64,000 bases of DNA from Liolophura sinensis (Eukaryota; Mollusca; Polyplacophora; Chitonida; Chitonidae), in assembly GCF_032854445.1 (NCBI RefSeq), contig NC_088296.1, positions 21,441,853 to 21,505,852 of the forward strand, read 5' to 3'. A program made the translations under genes and the position numbers. Position 1 is the stretch's first letter, and every line of letters starts with the position of its first letter. Of the stretch, positions 1-11,850 are shown one piece after another. The notes under the pieces are model-generated. The model was given only the letters and a program-made list of their open reading frames with translations. It did no database searches and had not been told where the DNA came from.

Positions 1-294
1 TGATTGTTTTAAAGGGGAAAATATTCTGAATTTAAAGAAAAACACAGTAGGCCTACATATTAAGTATACAAATCTGATATCCCGTAACATGCCGACAAAT
101 ACAAAATAAGGTGAGAAACAGTTAATACTGCAAAATATAAACGGAGGTTACAGGTTTTCCTACAGTCACTTGAAATTCACTTTCTAAATGGCATCTACCA
201 ACAAGCGTTGTTTCCTTGATAATTTGATAATTTGTGACAAATATCGCCCTTCCGGAAGTCAGACTTCCTTCTCATATTTGTAACAGTTTTATTT

Positions 295-2021
295 TCAGGA
301 TGATTTCGGAAGCAAGTAACGCCCGTTCCAGAAAGCAAACTTTGTGTGCGAGCCATCTTGAGGCAGGTGTTTCTTAATGTGCGCGTTCAACATATATTGA
401 TGTGCGAAGCTCTCCTCACAGTAGTTACAACCGTAAGGCTTTTCACGTGTGTGTATCCGACTATGCGAGATCAAACCGGATTGTGTGGTGAAACTCTGGC
501 CACACTTACTACAGACAAAATGACTTCCGCCTGTGTGTGTTTGTACGTGAGATGTCAAAGTCGAGCGGCGGACAAAACTTTTGCCACAAGTAGTACAGAC
601 GTAAGGCCTTTCACCTGTGTGGATTCGCTTATGAGTATTCATAGCAGACTGCTGAGAGAACCTTTTACCACACGTACTGCATGTGTACGGCTTTTCACCC
701 GTGTGTACTCTGCTGTGCTTTTTTAAACACGACTGATTGATAAACGCCTTTCCACAGGTACCACAGATGCAAGGTTTTTCACCGGTGTGTGACTGACAGT
801 GTCTTTTCAAGTTGCACCGATGTCCAAAGGTTTTCCCACAAGTATCACAGATGTACGGCTTTTCACCTGTGTGGATTCGTCTGTGAATTTCCAATGCTGA
901 TGGCAAAGTAAAGTTTTTCCCACAAGTATCACAGGTGTACAGCTTTCCACCTGTATGTTTTCGACCGTGTATTAACAGACTGGACTGATGGTCGAAGGTT
1001 TCTCCACAAATTTTACAGCTGTACGGCCCTTGATCTCTGTGCGTCTTACAGTGCGACTTAAGTTCCCGTTGATCTCGGAAGCTTTCGCCACAAGCTTTAC
1101 AGGTGTATCCTTTTTCAGATGCGTGTGACCGTTGGTGCTTTACCAAGACGCATTTATAGGGATAGCTTTTGTGGCAAATGTCACAAGTAAACGGCCTTTC
1201 CCCTGTGTGCGTTCGACGATGTGCTATCAGCCCTGCCCGCTGGGTATAGTGTTTGCCGCAAGTATCACAGGCGTAGGGCTTTTCACCTGTGTGCGTTCGT
1301 TCATGTTTTTTCAACGTGCACTGCAGAGTGAAGCTTTTTCCACAGGTGTTGCAACAATAAGGTTTTTCGCCTGTGTGTCTTCGTTCATGAGTTCTCAAAG
1401 AGCGCGGCCCCCTGAAGACTTTGCCACAGATATTGCAGGGGTGAGGTTTGCCAACTGTACTAACGTGAGCTCGACTGTGTCTTAACAAGGTAGAAACACA
1501 TGTGAAATTTTTTCCACAAAAAACACATACATAAGGAGTTCCGCCTGTGGGAATTACGGGAACCTTGCTCAGATGAGAGCCTCCCTGTTCCTGATCTTCC
1601 TCATTTTCGTCAGAATCACACTCCTCATCTTGCCTAACGACTTGCCACACGTGAGGTTCACTTGTAGGATCGTCACCTTCTACTTTGATAGACCAGGAAT
1701 CAGGTTCTGTTGAGGGATTATCACATTCTGTGTTAATAAAAGACTGGTTTTCATGTTTGTTATTGCTTGTGCCTGTAACACCCTCTGGCAACTCCTGAGA
1801 TCCACCACTAACCGTTGGAATACCCCCGGGGTCCAGAATCGGCCACTGGTAACATTCTCCAAAGCTGTCGTCAACTACTTCTGTCTTCACAACAGGCCAC
1901 ACCGGAGGTTTCTCTTGCGGGTCGACCACAACTTCTCTCTTAATAACAGGCCAAACCTCAGGTCCATCTTGGAGGTCGTCCACCACTTCTTTCTTAACAA
2001 TGGGCTTCACATCAGATTCAT
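295..2021 (-). CDS. C2H2 zinc-finger protein, terminal coding exon (14 fingers)
   Basis: Last coding exon of a probable nuclear DNA-binding protein. The N-terminal half is acidic and contains three tandem copies of a V-W-P-V-[IV]-K-x-E-V-V-x-D module plus weaker W-containing copies. Then come 14 C2H2 fingers (C-x2-C-x12-H-x3-H) in roughly residues 185-575 of a 599-residue model. Most linkers are TGEKP-like; the linker between fingers 1 and 2 is not. The open frame runs back to 2121, but an acceptor (ctaccag) ending at 2022 gives a phase-1 join to the small upstream exon at 5191-5263, making N-S-D-E-S-D-V-K. That join is my choice because it restores a sensible start. No KRAB, BTB, SCAN or ZAD domain is visible. 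The stop is TGA at 295-297, followed at once by AATAAA (reverse complement of 288-293). Family and fold are very likely; target and role are unknown. Confidence 0.88.
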
Positions 2022-2193
2022 CTGGTAGTTCAATATGCAATATAAAATTGAAACCATATTCAATATATACACAACTCGAACAGTATCTTTTATCTTCGGT
2101 TTTAAAGTATGCTAAACTCATGTGAAGGTATGTGCTTACTTGTAAATGAATGACTACGCCTTTAACACCACCTCTTCAATATTTCATCCATGT

Positions 2194-2465
2194 GGGGACT
2201 ACTTTTGAAGGCTATGTATAAACTACGTGTACTTTTGGAGGCTATCATATATGACATATTCTTGAAGACTATGCAAGATATACTGTTCTGCATAACCTAC
2301 TTTTGAAGGCTAAATATGACCTACTTTTGAAGGCTAAATGTGGCCTACTTTTCAATGCTAAACATGACCTACTTTTCAAGACTAACTTTGACCTACGTTT
2401 AGAGGTTATGCACTGTCCACTTCTAGAGGCTATTCGTGGACTACTTTTGGAGGCAAATATGCCCT
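2194..2465. repeat. 24-bp minisatellite
   Basis: About ten degenerate copies of a 24-bp unit resembling gacctacttttgaaggctaa. The units are most regular between 2300 and 2420. The array lies in the intron close to the zinc-finger exon. Confidence 0.8.
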
Positions 2466-4034
2466 AACTTAGTCTTACAGAACTTAGAACTCCAATAGTT
2501 ACTACATGTATCAGCATTTCAATACCACTGACAAGCCTTTGTTCTCATTGGGTGAGGCAAACCCTAAGCACGATTAGCCAGTTTAACACTAGGGGTCAAA
2601 ATTCACATCCAAATGTCACTATCCAACAGGACAAGTGTCGGTAGATATTTCCATTATTCTTCAGTCAAATAAGGGAAAAAATTATCAACTAGTTTTAGTT
2701 GGAAGAAAACAGACAGATGTGCACATCACAAACTACACAAAGGCCTTCCCTGTACTTGAACTCACAGTTGTTGCCACAAATGGCTTAAGGACACTGAGTG
2801 CTATTTAACGATAGCTTTTAGATGTGGATTTACAGAACAAGATTGTGGGATTTTGTGCCTGCAAAAGATAGCCACATCTGCTCTTGCCGTTCATCACTTG
2901 AAAGTTACGAGGATTACAGCTGAATGCTCTTGAAAATATTTGGCTATTGTCGACGAAAACCTCAAGCTTAACTAATCATAAAACTGACAGATAGTAAATC
3001 TCTCTACACTAACATCGACGTCCACATTTATACTGTACACCACTATATATAGGCATACATACAGGCTATTCGAAATGCTGACAATAACAGGCAGTTGTCT
3101 TCTGATACAGGTATGAATTTAAAATACCTTGGGGGAATGGAATGATATTTATTGTGAAGCGGACAGAGGCAAAGAAAAGTAACTACATGTAAATATTACA
3201 TTTTGAGACAAACACATGCAATGTACAGTGCAAGCTGTAGCTTACCAGTCTGTATTGCCAGTGCAGTTTAATATGACTTGACAAAGATTAAATTCATCTG
3301 AAAACTCGGAATCTGAAGTCTACCCAGAGATGCCAGTGTCATAAATCTAATTTTCAACGTCATCCATTATGGGTTCAAACTGATAAAGCAATATATTTTC
3401 TTCTGTGTAGTTAGAATCCATGTCGAAAATAACACAGTTTTATTAGGAATTCCAAGGTTATTTAGGCCAGCTAAACATGGGTTGACCGTCTATGACGTCA
3501 CTCACTCAGCCGGAACACGTGGCTGGCTGGAGATCAACGATGGCAATAAATCTATTGTTTTGGTTTATTTAAATTCAAAAGTACATTTCTCACAATCCCT
3601 CCGGCTAATGTACTGTTTAAACAGATTATAACCTTCAAAAGTAAGACCGCTGGCTAAATCTGGACACTAATCTTTAAACTTCATTTACTTAATAATTTGA
3701 CTGTCGCTTACTGGAATACTCAAGACTATTTCCCGTGTATGGCAGCAGTCAGTTTTATGGGTGGAAGCACGGAGGTAAAACCACAGGCCTTTGGCAGGTT
3801 ACTCACAAACTCTTACAGACTACAGATGTGTTTTTTAACAAATGAACAGACTTGACAAATGGGAAAAGTATGTCACTGACTGCTTTGAGCCTCCACAGTC
3901 CGACGTACAGTGAGAAAAGAGAAATACATGTATGTATACCCATTCTACAAGGTCGGGCTTGAACCTGCATCTTGTGAGTCCTAGCAATTGAAAAGAATGA
4001 ATGAATGAATGAATGCTTGGGATTTAACCTCGCA

Positions 4035-4310
4035 ATTTTTCAGCCTAGTGATGATGAGGAGTCATTAAATGCGTGTACATAGACTGTTTCTTCTGGTGAC
4101 AAGGCAAGTCCATGCCGCCACTAAAGTATCATGCCGAAGACACCAGACATGACATGACCCAAATCACATTATACTGACACCAGGCCAACCAGTCCTGTTT
4201 CCTTGCTCTAGCCTCACGGCTGATCGCCAACTGAGGCAGCAACTAGTATGATTTTTAAGGTCTTTGGTATGACCCAACCTGGTAGCGACAAAGGCAAACA
4301 TTTCTATCCA
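4035..4310 (-). repeat. SINE-C copy, reverse orientation
   Basis: Shares blocks with 49110-49410, including agtccat(g/t)ccgcca, cattatactgacacc and tccttgctcta. The plus-oriented copy at 21390-21715 carries a B-box-like agttcgaatcc. This is my own family label, taken from repetition inside the window. Confidence 0.55.
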
Positions 4311-4774
4311 CACTCCACCTAATCCTCAGGTTTAACCCTCAATATTCATGTTTTAAACAGCAATTTCATTGCAGCAAAACCTGAACCAGCGAATCTGTCA
4401 GACTAGAGTTAACCACTAAAATTGTGTATGCCACCGTCTCTCAATATAAGGCAAGAGCAAAGCATTTACAAACAGAATTATCTCCCTTTAACCACTCAGA
4501 TATATTTTTATATAGGCAAATCAGAATGTTTTTATCTTTATGTTACATGTGGTTAAGTTAACAAACATCTTGACAATGGCTGGTGGTTTTTCCCAACACC
4601 TCTATAACTTGTTTCCCCTACCTGTAAAACCGACAGTCATCCTGATCGTATAAAGTGAAACATTTTTAGCTGTGACATTAAACAACATCACAATCATAAT
4701 ACAAACACAAGTGTAAAAGATGTGTCATATTTAACACATATTTTACACAAGCGACAGTCATTCGCTCCTATTCA

Positions 4775-5110
4775 TAGTTTTGCAGTGATGTCAGAGCTGT
4801 TTTGAGTCAATCAACAATAAACACACTTTTTGGTCATATGACTAAAGTAATGGAGGTAATAACAAAGTCAATTTAACCCAGGTAAAATAGGTACTGAAAA
4901 AGATTTAAAAATTAGAAAAAAAAAATTAAAAATAAAGCCTTTAGGTTAGAAATTCTTACTGGAAAAACAATTAGAATATGCCAAGCCTTCAAACTCCATG
5001 TAGTACTTTGAACCTTCAGGAATCAGCCAAAATCAGTATTTTGCTCATTTAGCTCTGTGTTATTTATCACCTCCGGCTTCTCACGAGCCCAGGTACTCAA
5101 AACTATGAAT
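4775..5110. repeat. Interspersed repeat R1, copy 1
   Basis: About 330 bp related to 5968-6180 and 17885-18215. Shared blocks are ttttgcagtgatgtc, gactaaagtaa, aatttaacc, ttaggt.agaaattctt and gctcatttagct. No coding potential and no clear terminal repeats; family unknown. Confidence 0.6.
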
Positions 5111-5190
5111 TATCATTTTTGGCATGAGTGTTGTAGCTCTGTCACCAACATGTCCAGAGACAGAGAGAGAGTGAATGAGTGCACAAATAC

Positions 5191-5263
5191 CTGAGTTTGG
5201 AGGGTCAGTTGAGTTGATCAGATCCATATCATTCTCAGCACAGCTATTTTCCATATTTTCCAT
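5191..5263 (-). CDS. First coding exon of the minus-strand zinc-finger gene
   Basis: Small exon starting ATG at 5263 (M-E-N-M-E-N-S-C-A) and ending at a GT donor (GTATTT) after 24 codons plus one base. Its phase matches the acceptor at 2022. An AG acceptor (tttgcag) lies at about 5301, so exon 5300-5191 would carry a short 5'UTR with an in-frame stop upstream of the ATG. The related plus-strand gene at 42721 also begins M-E-N, which supports this start. The model is inferred from splice signals and homology within the window. Confidence 0.6.
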
Positions 5264-5967
5264 AGCTGTGTGTGTTTTCAGCAACTACAACATCATCTTC
5301 CTGCAAAGCACAAAAAATAAAAGTTTAAATCTTTTTTCGCCAATGGATACATTTAAACTTTAGACCCATCAAGCTGAGGCTATTGAGACCAATAGTGCTT
5401 CATTCCTGTAACTGGTTGAGGAATGTAACTCTCTGAGAGTTATGGGGAATAACTGCTTTTAATGTGTCAGACTGACTGTAAGCCACATTTACCGCGTCTT
5501 CACACACACATTAAATCTTCCCTATGTCGATGTTAATCTCCATAAACCAACTAACCTGTTCTGAGTCCCACCAAACAATCCATGACAATCTCACAAATTC
5601 ACAAAATATGTACATTTTTAGACGCTACATCCACTATGGCCGTCATCTCGTTATGAGAGTCGTAAATATAAGTCACAGGATCCATGTTAGCCAGGGAAAA
5701 AAATAACACCATTAAAGGGAGATAATACCTATTGCAATCATTATAGTAACACTAGGCAAGTCTTTTACATGTATTAAGGAATTTTACTCTAAAGACCTGA
5801 TTTAATTTTCAGATTAATAATCAATTTACATGTAATAAACACATATTTACATTTCAAAGTTACACAAAATGAATTTTCACAAGTATTTTATTTTGCTGAT
5901 CACTTCCAAGCCCCTGTGCTGCGAGAAGAGATTACAGACATCTGATTATTCAGTCTGCCCTACCTCA

Positions 5968-6180
5968 GTATTCATAGTTTTGCATTGCTGTCATAGCTCC
6001 TCTGAGCCAATCATCAGCACACACTTTGGTCACGTGACTGACTAGAGTTCTGGGGTTAAAAACAAAGCCAATTTAACCTACGTGAGATAGGCATTGAAGA
6101 CCATTTTAGCGAAAATAAAAACGAAAAATCTTCTTGCGAGGAACCCGCGTGCTCGAAACTATAAATTAGCCTACTGAATT
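5968..6180. repeat. Interspersed repeat R1, copy 2 (shorter)
   Basis: Matches copies at 4775 and 17885. Here the start of the repeat includes gagccaatcat (CCAAT) followed by ggtcacgtgac (E-box). It lies just downstream of the presumed zinc-finger promoter block, so it may contribute regulatory sites. Confidence 0.55.
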
Positions 6181-6306
6181 ACACGTTGATTAAGTGTGTT
6201 TAGCACAAATTTTGCAAACCTGAAAAATTCTTCAGTTTATGTTACGTCTACAAAACCTCCACATTGGATTCCCTTCTTTGTAAGCTGTTGTCCTCACTGA
6301 ACTTAC

Positions 6307-6560
6307 GGTCTCTGGCCAAACTAGTCGACAGAAGACGAAGACTGCACACAGAAGATCAACAGACCACCAAGTCACTAATTTGCTGTGTACTGCTAGGCAT
6401 TTTGAAGTTAGGTCATTTTCCATACCTCAATAACCGGAAATCACATGAGGTATCTGTGGCGCGATTACAACGCGCCTCAACTCGCTGCGGGAGAGTAGAA
6501 ATTCTTAATCGGCCCAATGTCTGGAAAGTAAACTGCAACGGCGGGCATCAAAAACGGCAT
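6307..6560 (-). promoter_or_regulatory. Probable promoter and non-coding first exon of the minus-strand zinc-finger gene
   Basis: Read on the minus strand, this block contains GTTGAGGCGCGT (6481-6470), an ETS-type ACCGGAAAT (6433-6441 on plus) and a GTAAGT donor at 6306. The same 12-mer and a similar ending (gccaga..., then gtaagt) occur in the blocks upstream of the plus-strand paralogues at about 26.05 and 33.7 kb. This points to a shared promoter and first exon. The transcription start itself cannot be seen. Confidence 0.45.
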
Positions 6561-6599
6561 GAGAAAGTTTGACTTCTTCTCAGCATCATTCCTGGACTA

Positions 6600-8090
6600 C
6601 AGAAGACAATGTTTTGACTACGGAACGAATAACCCGCTATATTATCTAATATTTAGGCTACTTGTTTTCCTGTTCTTTGACATATAATTTACAACTACAA
6701 CAAATTTACATGTGTACCATTACCTATGTATTAGAACATAAACGTAAAAAATGATTTAAAAACCAATCATTTCATCATTTCAATATTTTCTTTGCTTATA
6801 TCTTAGGCTTTTTAATTAACTCATAGTGCATCTTATTTTTTTAATTATTTATCACACTGATTGGAGCTTTTAACGCCGCACACGATCAAGAATTTTCACT
6901 TAAAGTCCCCTTTCTCACAATCAGCCTATCAAATCTTTTTTCTTTTTCTTTTTGTTTTTTTTTTTATTGTTTTTATTTTTGCGCAGTAATGTTTCACAAT
7001 ATTGTATTATGTTTTCGTCTCTAACAACAACGAAATATGGGTGCGTTTGCCAACAAAGCCTCCAAAATATATTTTCTCCTGGGGCTTCACCCACCTAAAC
7101 CCCCATCAGCACTTTGCCCTTGACCGGACCCGACGGGGCCTGCAGTACACTGGACTACGGCTGTCTGGGTTTCTCACTTAAGCTTTTTGGTCCTACCTCA
7201 GATGACCTGGATTGAGAGTTTAGCAACCTTCGTCAGGTACCTGACAAACCTCTTGGCAGCCGGAAGATGTCAAATCCTCATTTGTGAATGGCCCAGCAAT
7301 CTCAGCCAGCCTACTTTGAAATGTTTCACTAGCACCAAAACTATGTCGCATGACAAAAAGGGAACAAAAATACCTTTTACATGGTGAAAAAAGGTGAACA
7401 AAGCCCCAGTTAAGGAAACCATGACACGTGTCCAGGTAATTGAAAACCCTGAGGGTGCAGAGTCTCGGCGAAGTCAACGACTGCTGGTTTTGAACTGCAT
7501 GTATCAGCACGCCACGTAGATCAACTCATAGAAGGATCTACACGTACATCTAGCTTTCCAAGAAATCAATTCATCAGGCCCCAGAATGGAGCAATAGATT
7601 CAGGAATTGAATCCACCTGTAGGTGTTTCCATTATGAGCCTACATATAAACCTAACTTGCTGTATCACCTGAGAGAAGCATTCTTACAGGAGTACATCAT
7701 GAACATCAATCAGCTAATCCCCGAGATTCCGCTCTGTTCCGGTGTACTTGCCCGGGAGGAGTGCGTGTGCCCGACCAAATCTGGCGCAGGAACTCTGACG
7801 TCTCATCACCATGTTTTGACCAGAGGGAAGGAATTCTTGAGATCATTATTTCAGTTATTTTTTACTCATGGGTAAAAAGAGTTATTCCAACATTCAGTAT
7901 CGTGATTATGACCTGGAAAAAACTTCCTGTGATTTCAGAGTTCCTAAACTCTTATAGTGTGGTCCATAAAGCTCACCTGAAAATTCAAACGTTTGATCGT
8001 CTTTAATTCTCTTCACAAAACTCTAAAAAAAAGAAAAAATGAAAGTATATTTATGCAAAGTCTCAAGTAGTCTGTTAAAAGAAAGCGAAG
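6600..8090. other. Intergenic, no gene seen
   Basis: AT-rich, with poly-T runs near 6950. Short open frames such as 7657-7875 have no recognisable domain, repeat or splice context. Confidence 0.5.
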
Positions 8091-8097
8091 TCGGCGT

Positions 8098-8840
8098 CCG
8101 TGTGTGTGTGTGGTGGGGGGGTGCTTACCGATGAATTTATTGAGTTTTTTTTCTTTTTTTTCTTTTGTCTAACGGGCCAGGCGGCCTGTACATCTAATCT
8201 AAGCCCACTTGTTATAATGCTCGCTAGGTCATCACCCACCGCTATTCGATTCCGCACACACATGAAAAAAGGTATGACTGCCGATACCAACAGATAATTG
8301 TGTGACATAACAAGCTGTACTGTAAGAAAATCCAGAAGCTAGAGACCACCTGATTTCCCTAATTGCAAACAGGGTGGGTGAAGAAATTCGTCCCGCAAAA
8401 ATAAAATATCACATAGGAAAATGCCTGTTGTCGTTTTTTTTTTTTTTACAAGCCTGGCCCAAAAAATATAATATCATACAATACTAATGTAATACCGTAC
8501 ACACTGTTACAATGTTGTACTATACAATGTTATACTGTACAATGCTACACAATGTTACACCATACAATGTTGGACGACGCAGCGGGGACCTCAACGAAAT
8601 AACCAAGTGGGAAAACACGCACGCCCAATCCAACCACCTCATTGGTCCGTTTTGGCGCCACGCAGCTCAATACTCAAACTTTACAAGCCAACCCATTACG
8701 AGGGTAGCGCCGTCGAGCGGGACGTGTCCTGCTGGGCCAGCCAAGCCGACACGTGGGCCCGATTCACTTTGAATCCATGTTGCCGGGCTGCCTTGAGCAA
8801 GCCTAGGGCTGCCATCTATGATGTCCAATAATTACTGTTT
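8098..8840. repeat. Upstream copy of a tandem duplication of about 0.8 kb
   Basis: Aligns with 8930-9600: shared tgtacatctaatctaagccc, aggtatgactg, cagataattgtgtgacat, agaagctagagaccac, then a (tatacaatgt)-type microsatellite, then a CCAAT- and TTTTGGCGC-containing segment. The offset is about 813-845 bp. Confidence 0.75.
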
Positions 8841-8929
8841 TACTCCATTTTACATAAAAAGGCACCAAATCCAGAGAATATTACCACAGAAACGTACTAT
8901 ACGATACTATGGCTATACAATACTAATGA

Positions 8930-9600
8930 GTGTGAATGTGTGTGTGTGACTTACCCTGCCATGTTCAGCAGATGACGTTTTTGATTATTTATGTCGGACT
9001 GTACATCTAATCTAAGCCCATTTGTCATAATGCTCGTTAGGTCATGGCCCGCCGCTATTCGCTTCTGTACATACGTGAAAAGGTATGACTGTCGATACCA
9101 ATAGATAATTGTGTGACATGACAAACTATTCTATAAGACAATCAAGAAGCTAGAGACCACGTGAAAAAAAAATCGCCCCAAAATATTACACAGGACAATG
9201 CCTGTTGTGAAATCGATGTCAGCGGTAGTGTATTCGTTGGATTTGTGTCATTTTCTGCTTTCCGGTTAGCCAGGGTGTTTTTTGCAGAACACATGTGATG
9301 TTATATAAATATAATACTATACGATACTAATTTAATACTATACACACTGTTACAGTGTTATACTATACATTGTTATACTATACCATGCTATACAATGTTA
9401 TACTATACAATGTTATACTCCCTCATCCTTCTCGCTCATTGGACGACACAGAACGGACCTCAATGAAATAATCGAGCGGGGAAAACAAAGCTGCTGTCGT
9501 GCGTGACATCAATTTTGGCGCGAATGACATGGAGCTCACCCAGTTTTGGCGCGAACGACATGGGGCTCACACACTGGTCCGTTTTGGCGCGACAAGGAGC
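8930..9600. repeat. Downstream copy of the tandem duplication
   Basis: Second copy of the unit at 8098-8840. Its 3' part carries three TTTTGGCGCG motifs where the first copy has one. Confidence 0.75.
9513..9592 (+). promoter_or_regulatory. Cluster of three E2F-like sites
   Basis: TTTTGGCGCGAA at 9513-9524 and 9544-9555, and TTTTGGCGCGA at 9582-9592; a fourth related site is at 8650-8659. These fit the E2F consensus TTTSGCGC. The nearest downstream gene is the zinc-finger copy at about 10.1 kb. Function is inferred from motif identity only. Confidence 0.4.
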
Positions 9601-9944
9601 CTACTAGGCCTATCCGAAAACTTTATGAATTATTTTAGAGAATAATCGTACACAAGTAGTTCTTGAGATGTATGTTCAGTTTTCGTTTCGCGTTAATTTC
9701 AACAAGACATGGCATTAAACATCATTGGGAAAATATTGCTATCATTTAATTATCAAAAAATGTCCTCTAGGAGCGCCAATCCAAACATAAAACAACGAAA
9801 AGTCCATCCAGTGTGTAAATATTATAATTTTCGTTTGAATTCACCCCAAAACACCAAACTTCTGTCCCCACCATAGTAAAAGCGAAATATTTTTGAGAAT
9901 GGCGTGGAACACGAATCCAATAAATAAACAAATATATGCGAAAA

Positions 9945-10085
9945 ATAATGCGGTTACGATTTTCGGTCCAGCCGTACAGTTTGTTGCAACAAATGTTGCA
10001 TTCATTTAATACAACAATTCGCAGCAATGCTCAGCCGAATCTTGTGGGAAAGCTTTGTAAATATCAGATAGAGTCTAAAAATATC
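9945..10085 (+). promoter_or_regulatory. Conserved upstream block of the 10-kb zinc-finger copy
   Basis: Contains cggttacgattttcgg at 9951-9966, identical to 26061-26076 upstream of the 28.6-kb copy, then gttgcaacaa and a catcagataga stretch like the end of the other blocks. It probably derives from the family promoter and first exon. Here only about 60 bp separate it from the coding homology, whereas other copies have 2-9 kb. Confidence 0.45.
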
Positions 10086-10136
10086 TAAGTATTTAATCCT
10101 GAGATAACAAAATCGCGTTGTCGTAGGAATTTACAG

Positions 10137-10526
10137 GTGTGAACCTCAGGTGTGGCCCCTGGTCAAGACCAGCCATGCCAACAGCTGAAAGATGTAACCT
10201 TGATGGTGTCAGCTACAAGGGAAAACAATTCTGGATTAACGCACATGTTGTGTGTTGTAGCCATCTATCAGTTCCAACAGAAGATGAGTCTGCCTCTAAT
10301 AAATTCCTATTTTGTTCACAGCGTTGAGATTGTGATGAATACAGAATCGGTTGACACCTCCAGCTCTTCTCTCAACTTTTGCACTGGTTCAAGCACTTCC
10401 ATCATGCCCAACAAATGTTCAGGAGTGACAGGCAGTCAGGCAACAGTCATTACAGGCAATTGAGAGTGCCACCGTACCATGTCAGTGATATAAACAAGTT
10501 CTCCTCCTCTTGATGCGGACATAGGC
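10137..10526 (+). pseudogene. Decayed N-terminal coding part of the 10-kb zinc-finger copy
   Basis: Nucleotide homology to 28620-29150 is clear (acctcaggtgtggc, cagttccaacagaagatgag, ttttgttcacagc, aacacagaatcg-like). The module E-P-Q-V-W-P-L-V-K-T is readable at 10137-10168 but soon hits stops. Later pieces D-T-S-S-S-S and S-I-M-P-N-K lie in the finger frame. In-frame stops occur at 10461-10463 and 10491-10493, just before the finger ORF. No continuous protein can run from the module into the fingers. Confidence 0.65.
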
Positions 10527-11159
10527 ATGGAGAAATGCGGCGCTTCAGCACAAAGCAGAACTGAAAAGTCATACTGCTGTCAAACCTGCGGCAAAAACTT
10601 TTCTGCAAAATCAAAATTAACAGAACACAATCGAACGCACACAGGTGAAAGGCTGTACAGCGGTACAGCGTGTGGCAGAATTTTTGCTAGTCAGTTCGCA
10701 CGGAAAACTCACAGTCGAACACACACAGGTGAAAAACCTTATGCATGTGTTACTTGTGGTAAGAGCTTTTCGCAAAAAGGCACAATGAAAAGACACAGTC
10801 ACACGCACACAGGTGAGAAACCGTTTACCTGTATCACCTGCGGTAAAAGCTTTGCGAATGATTTCATCTTAAAGCAACATGTTCGCACTCACACCGGCGA
10901 AAGACCTTACACCTGTATTACTTGTGGTAAAAGTTTTATGCAGCAGTCTGCATTGGATAGACACAGTCGCACACACACTGGTGAGAAATCCTACACATGT
11001 ATCGCTTGTGGTAAAAGATGCACAGACCAGTCTTCGCTGAGAAAGCACACTCGAAAACGCAAAGGTGAAAAAACATACACCAGTGACAGTTGCGGCGTAA
11101 GTTTTATGAATCAGTCGGCATTGATAAAGCACAGGTCAGAACATTTTACACCTGTATGA
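10527..11159 (+). CDS. C2H2 zinc-finger protein, short and partly degenerate array (7 units)
   Basis: Open frame of 210 codons from ATG 10527, Met-Glu-Lys-Cys-Gly then S-A-Q-S-R-T as in the 42.7-kb paralogue. Seven finger units follow. Unit 2 has Gly for the first Cys, unit 6 has Arg for the last His, and unit 7 has Ser for the first Cys, so four units keep all ligands. It ends with the family tail E-H-F-T-P-V. The region before the ATG is decayed, so this is either a short DNA-binding protein without the N-terminal module or a pseudogene that has not yet lost its frame. I lean towards a pseudogene or dominant-negative-like remnant; expression data would decide. Confidence 0.55.
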   Translation: MEKCGASAQSRTEKSYCCQTCGKNFSAKSKLTEHNRTHTGERLYSGTACGRIFASQFARKTHSRTHTGEKPYACVTCGKSFSQKGTMKRHSHTHTGEKPFTCITCGKSFANDFILKQHVRTHTGERPYTCITCGKSFMQQSALDRHSRTHTGEKSYTCIACGKRCTDQSSLRKHTRKRKGEKTYTSDSCGVSFMNQSALIKHRSEHFTPV

Positions 11160-11850
11160 CTTGTTTGACAAAAACTTGTCAGATCATTCCACTTTGAAGA
11201 ACACGTGTGACAAAGGGCTTTATTCATCAACCGTCTTCATACTTGTCATATTGTCAAATTTGTGGTGCTGATGATGGGACCATCTGGGTTGCCGGCTGTT
11301 AAACAAAGGTCTGGAAGGTCTGTCTAGTAATGTGGATTAAAAAAAACACTCGAGGAAATGCTTAGAAAAAAATTGTTAAGTTAAAACTGTATATTTGTCA
11401 AAGGTGTTTAACGAGGTCCAAAATGGACTTGAAGTTTACGTGTTTTCTCTTTTTTCTTGTTTGTTCTTTGTTTTTTTTTGTTTTGTTTGTTTTTTTTTGT
11501 TTTTGTTTTTTGTCTCGGAGGAAAAATCGTATAAATTACAACACTAAAACCATAGAGTTATATATACTGTATGATGTACCTTCTTTCTTTTATTTCATCC
11601 AGGACAACCTCGTCCATTGTTAGGTCATGTCCCTGGTCATATTGCATATGTATCTATATATTCGACTTCTGGACATTCCTGTTTACTTGATCTGTTACGA
11701 TATAACTGTGTATACGTGTAGCAGGATAGTCGTTAGAGAATTTAAATTCATTGAACCCATTTTGTGAAAAAACATATTGTGTACTTTTCATACGCATTCA
11801 TTGCATCGTCATCTTGACTACGTGTTGTAGTCGCATTAGTCCATGTCACT
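11160..11850. other. 3' flank of the 10-kb copy, no gene seen
   Basis: Begins with faint finger homology (gacttgtttgacaaaaacttgtcagatcattccac resembles another finger body), then poly-T/G-T-rich sequence at 11450-11515. No terminator or further gene is visible. Confidence 0.4.

Larger units (their letters stand above)
2022..5190 (-). other. Intron of the minus-strand zinc-finger gene
   Basis: A 3.2 kb AT-rich intron. It holds a 24-bp minisatellite next to the last exon, a SINE-B fragment at about 3705-3790, a reverse SINE-C copy at 4035-4310 and one copy of an interspersed repeat at 4775-5110. No other coding signal is seen. Confidence 0.55.

Noticed and set aside
346-1485. Plus-strand frames opposite the minus-strand zinc-finger exon
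   Set aside because: They are antisense shadows of the finger-coding sequence (Cys/Phe/Thr/Val-rich, same period as the fingers).
7657-8006. Two overlapping plus-strand frames around 7.7-8.0 kb
   Set aside because: No recognisable motif and no repeat or paralogue within the window; left as intergenic.
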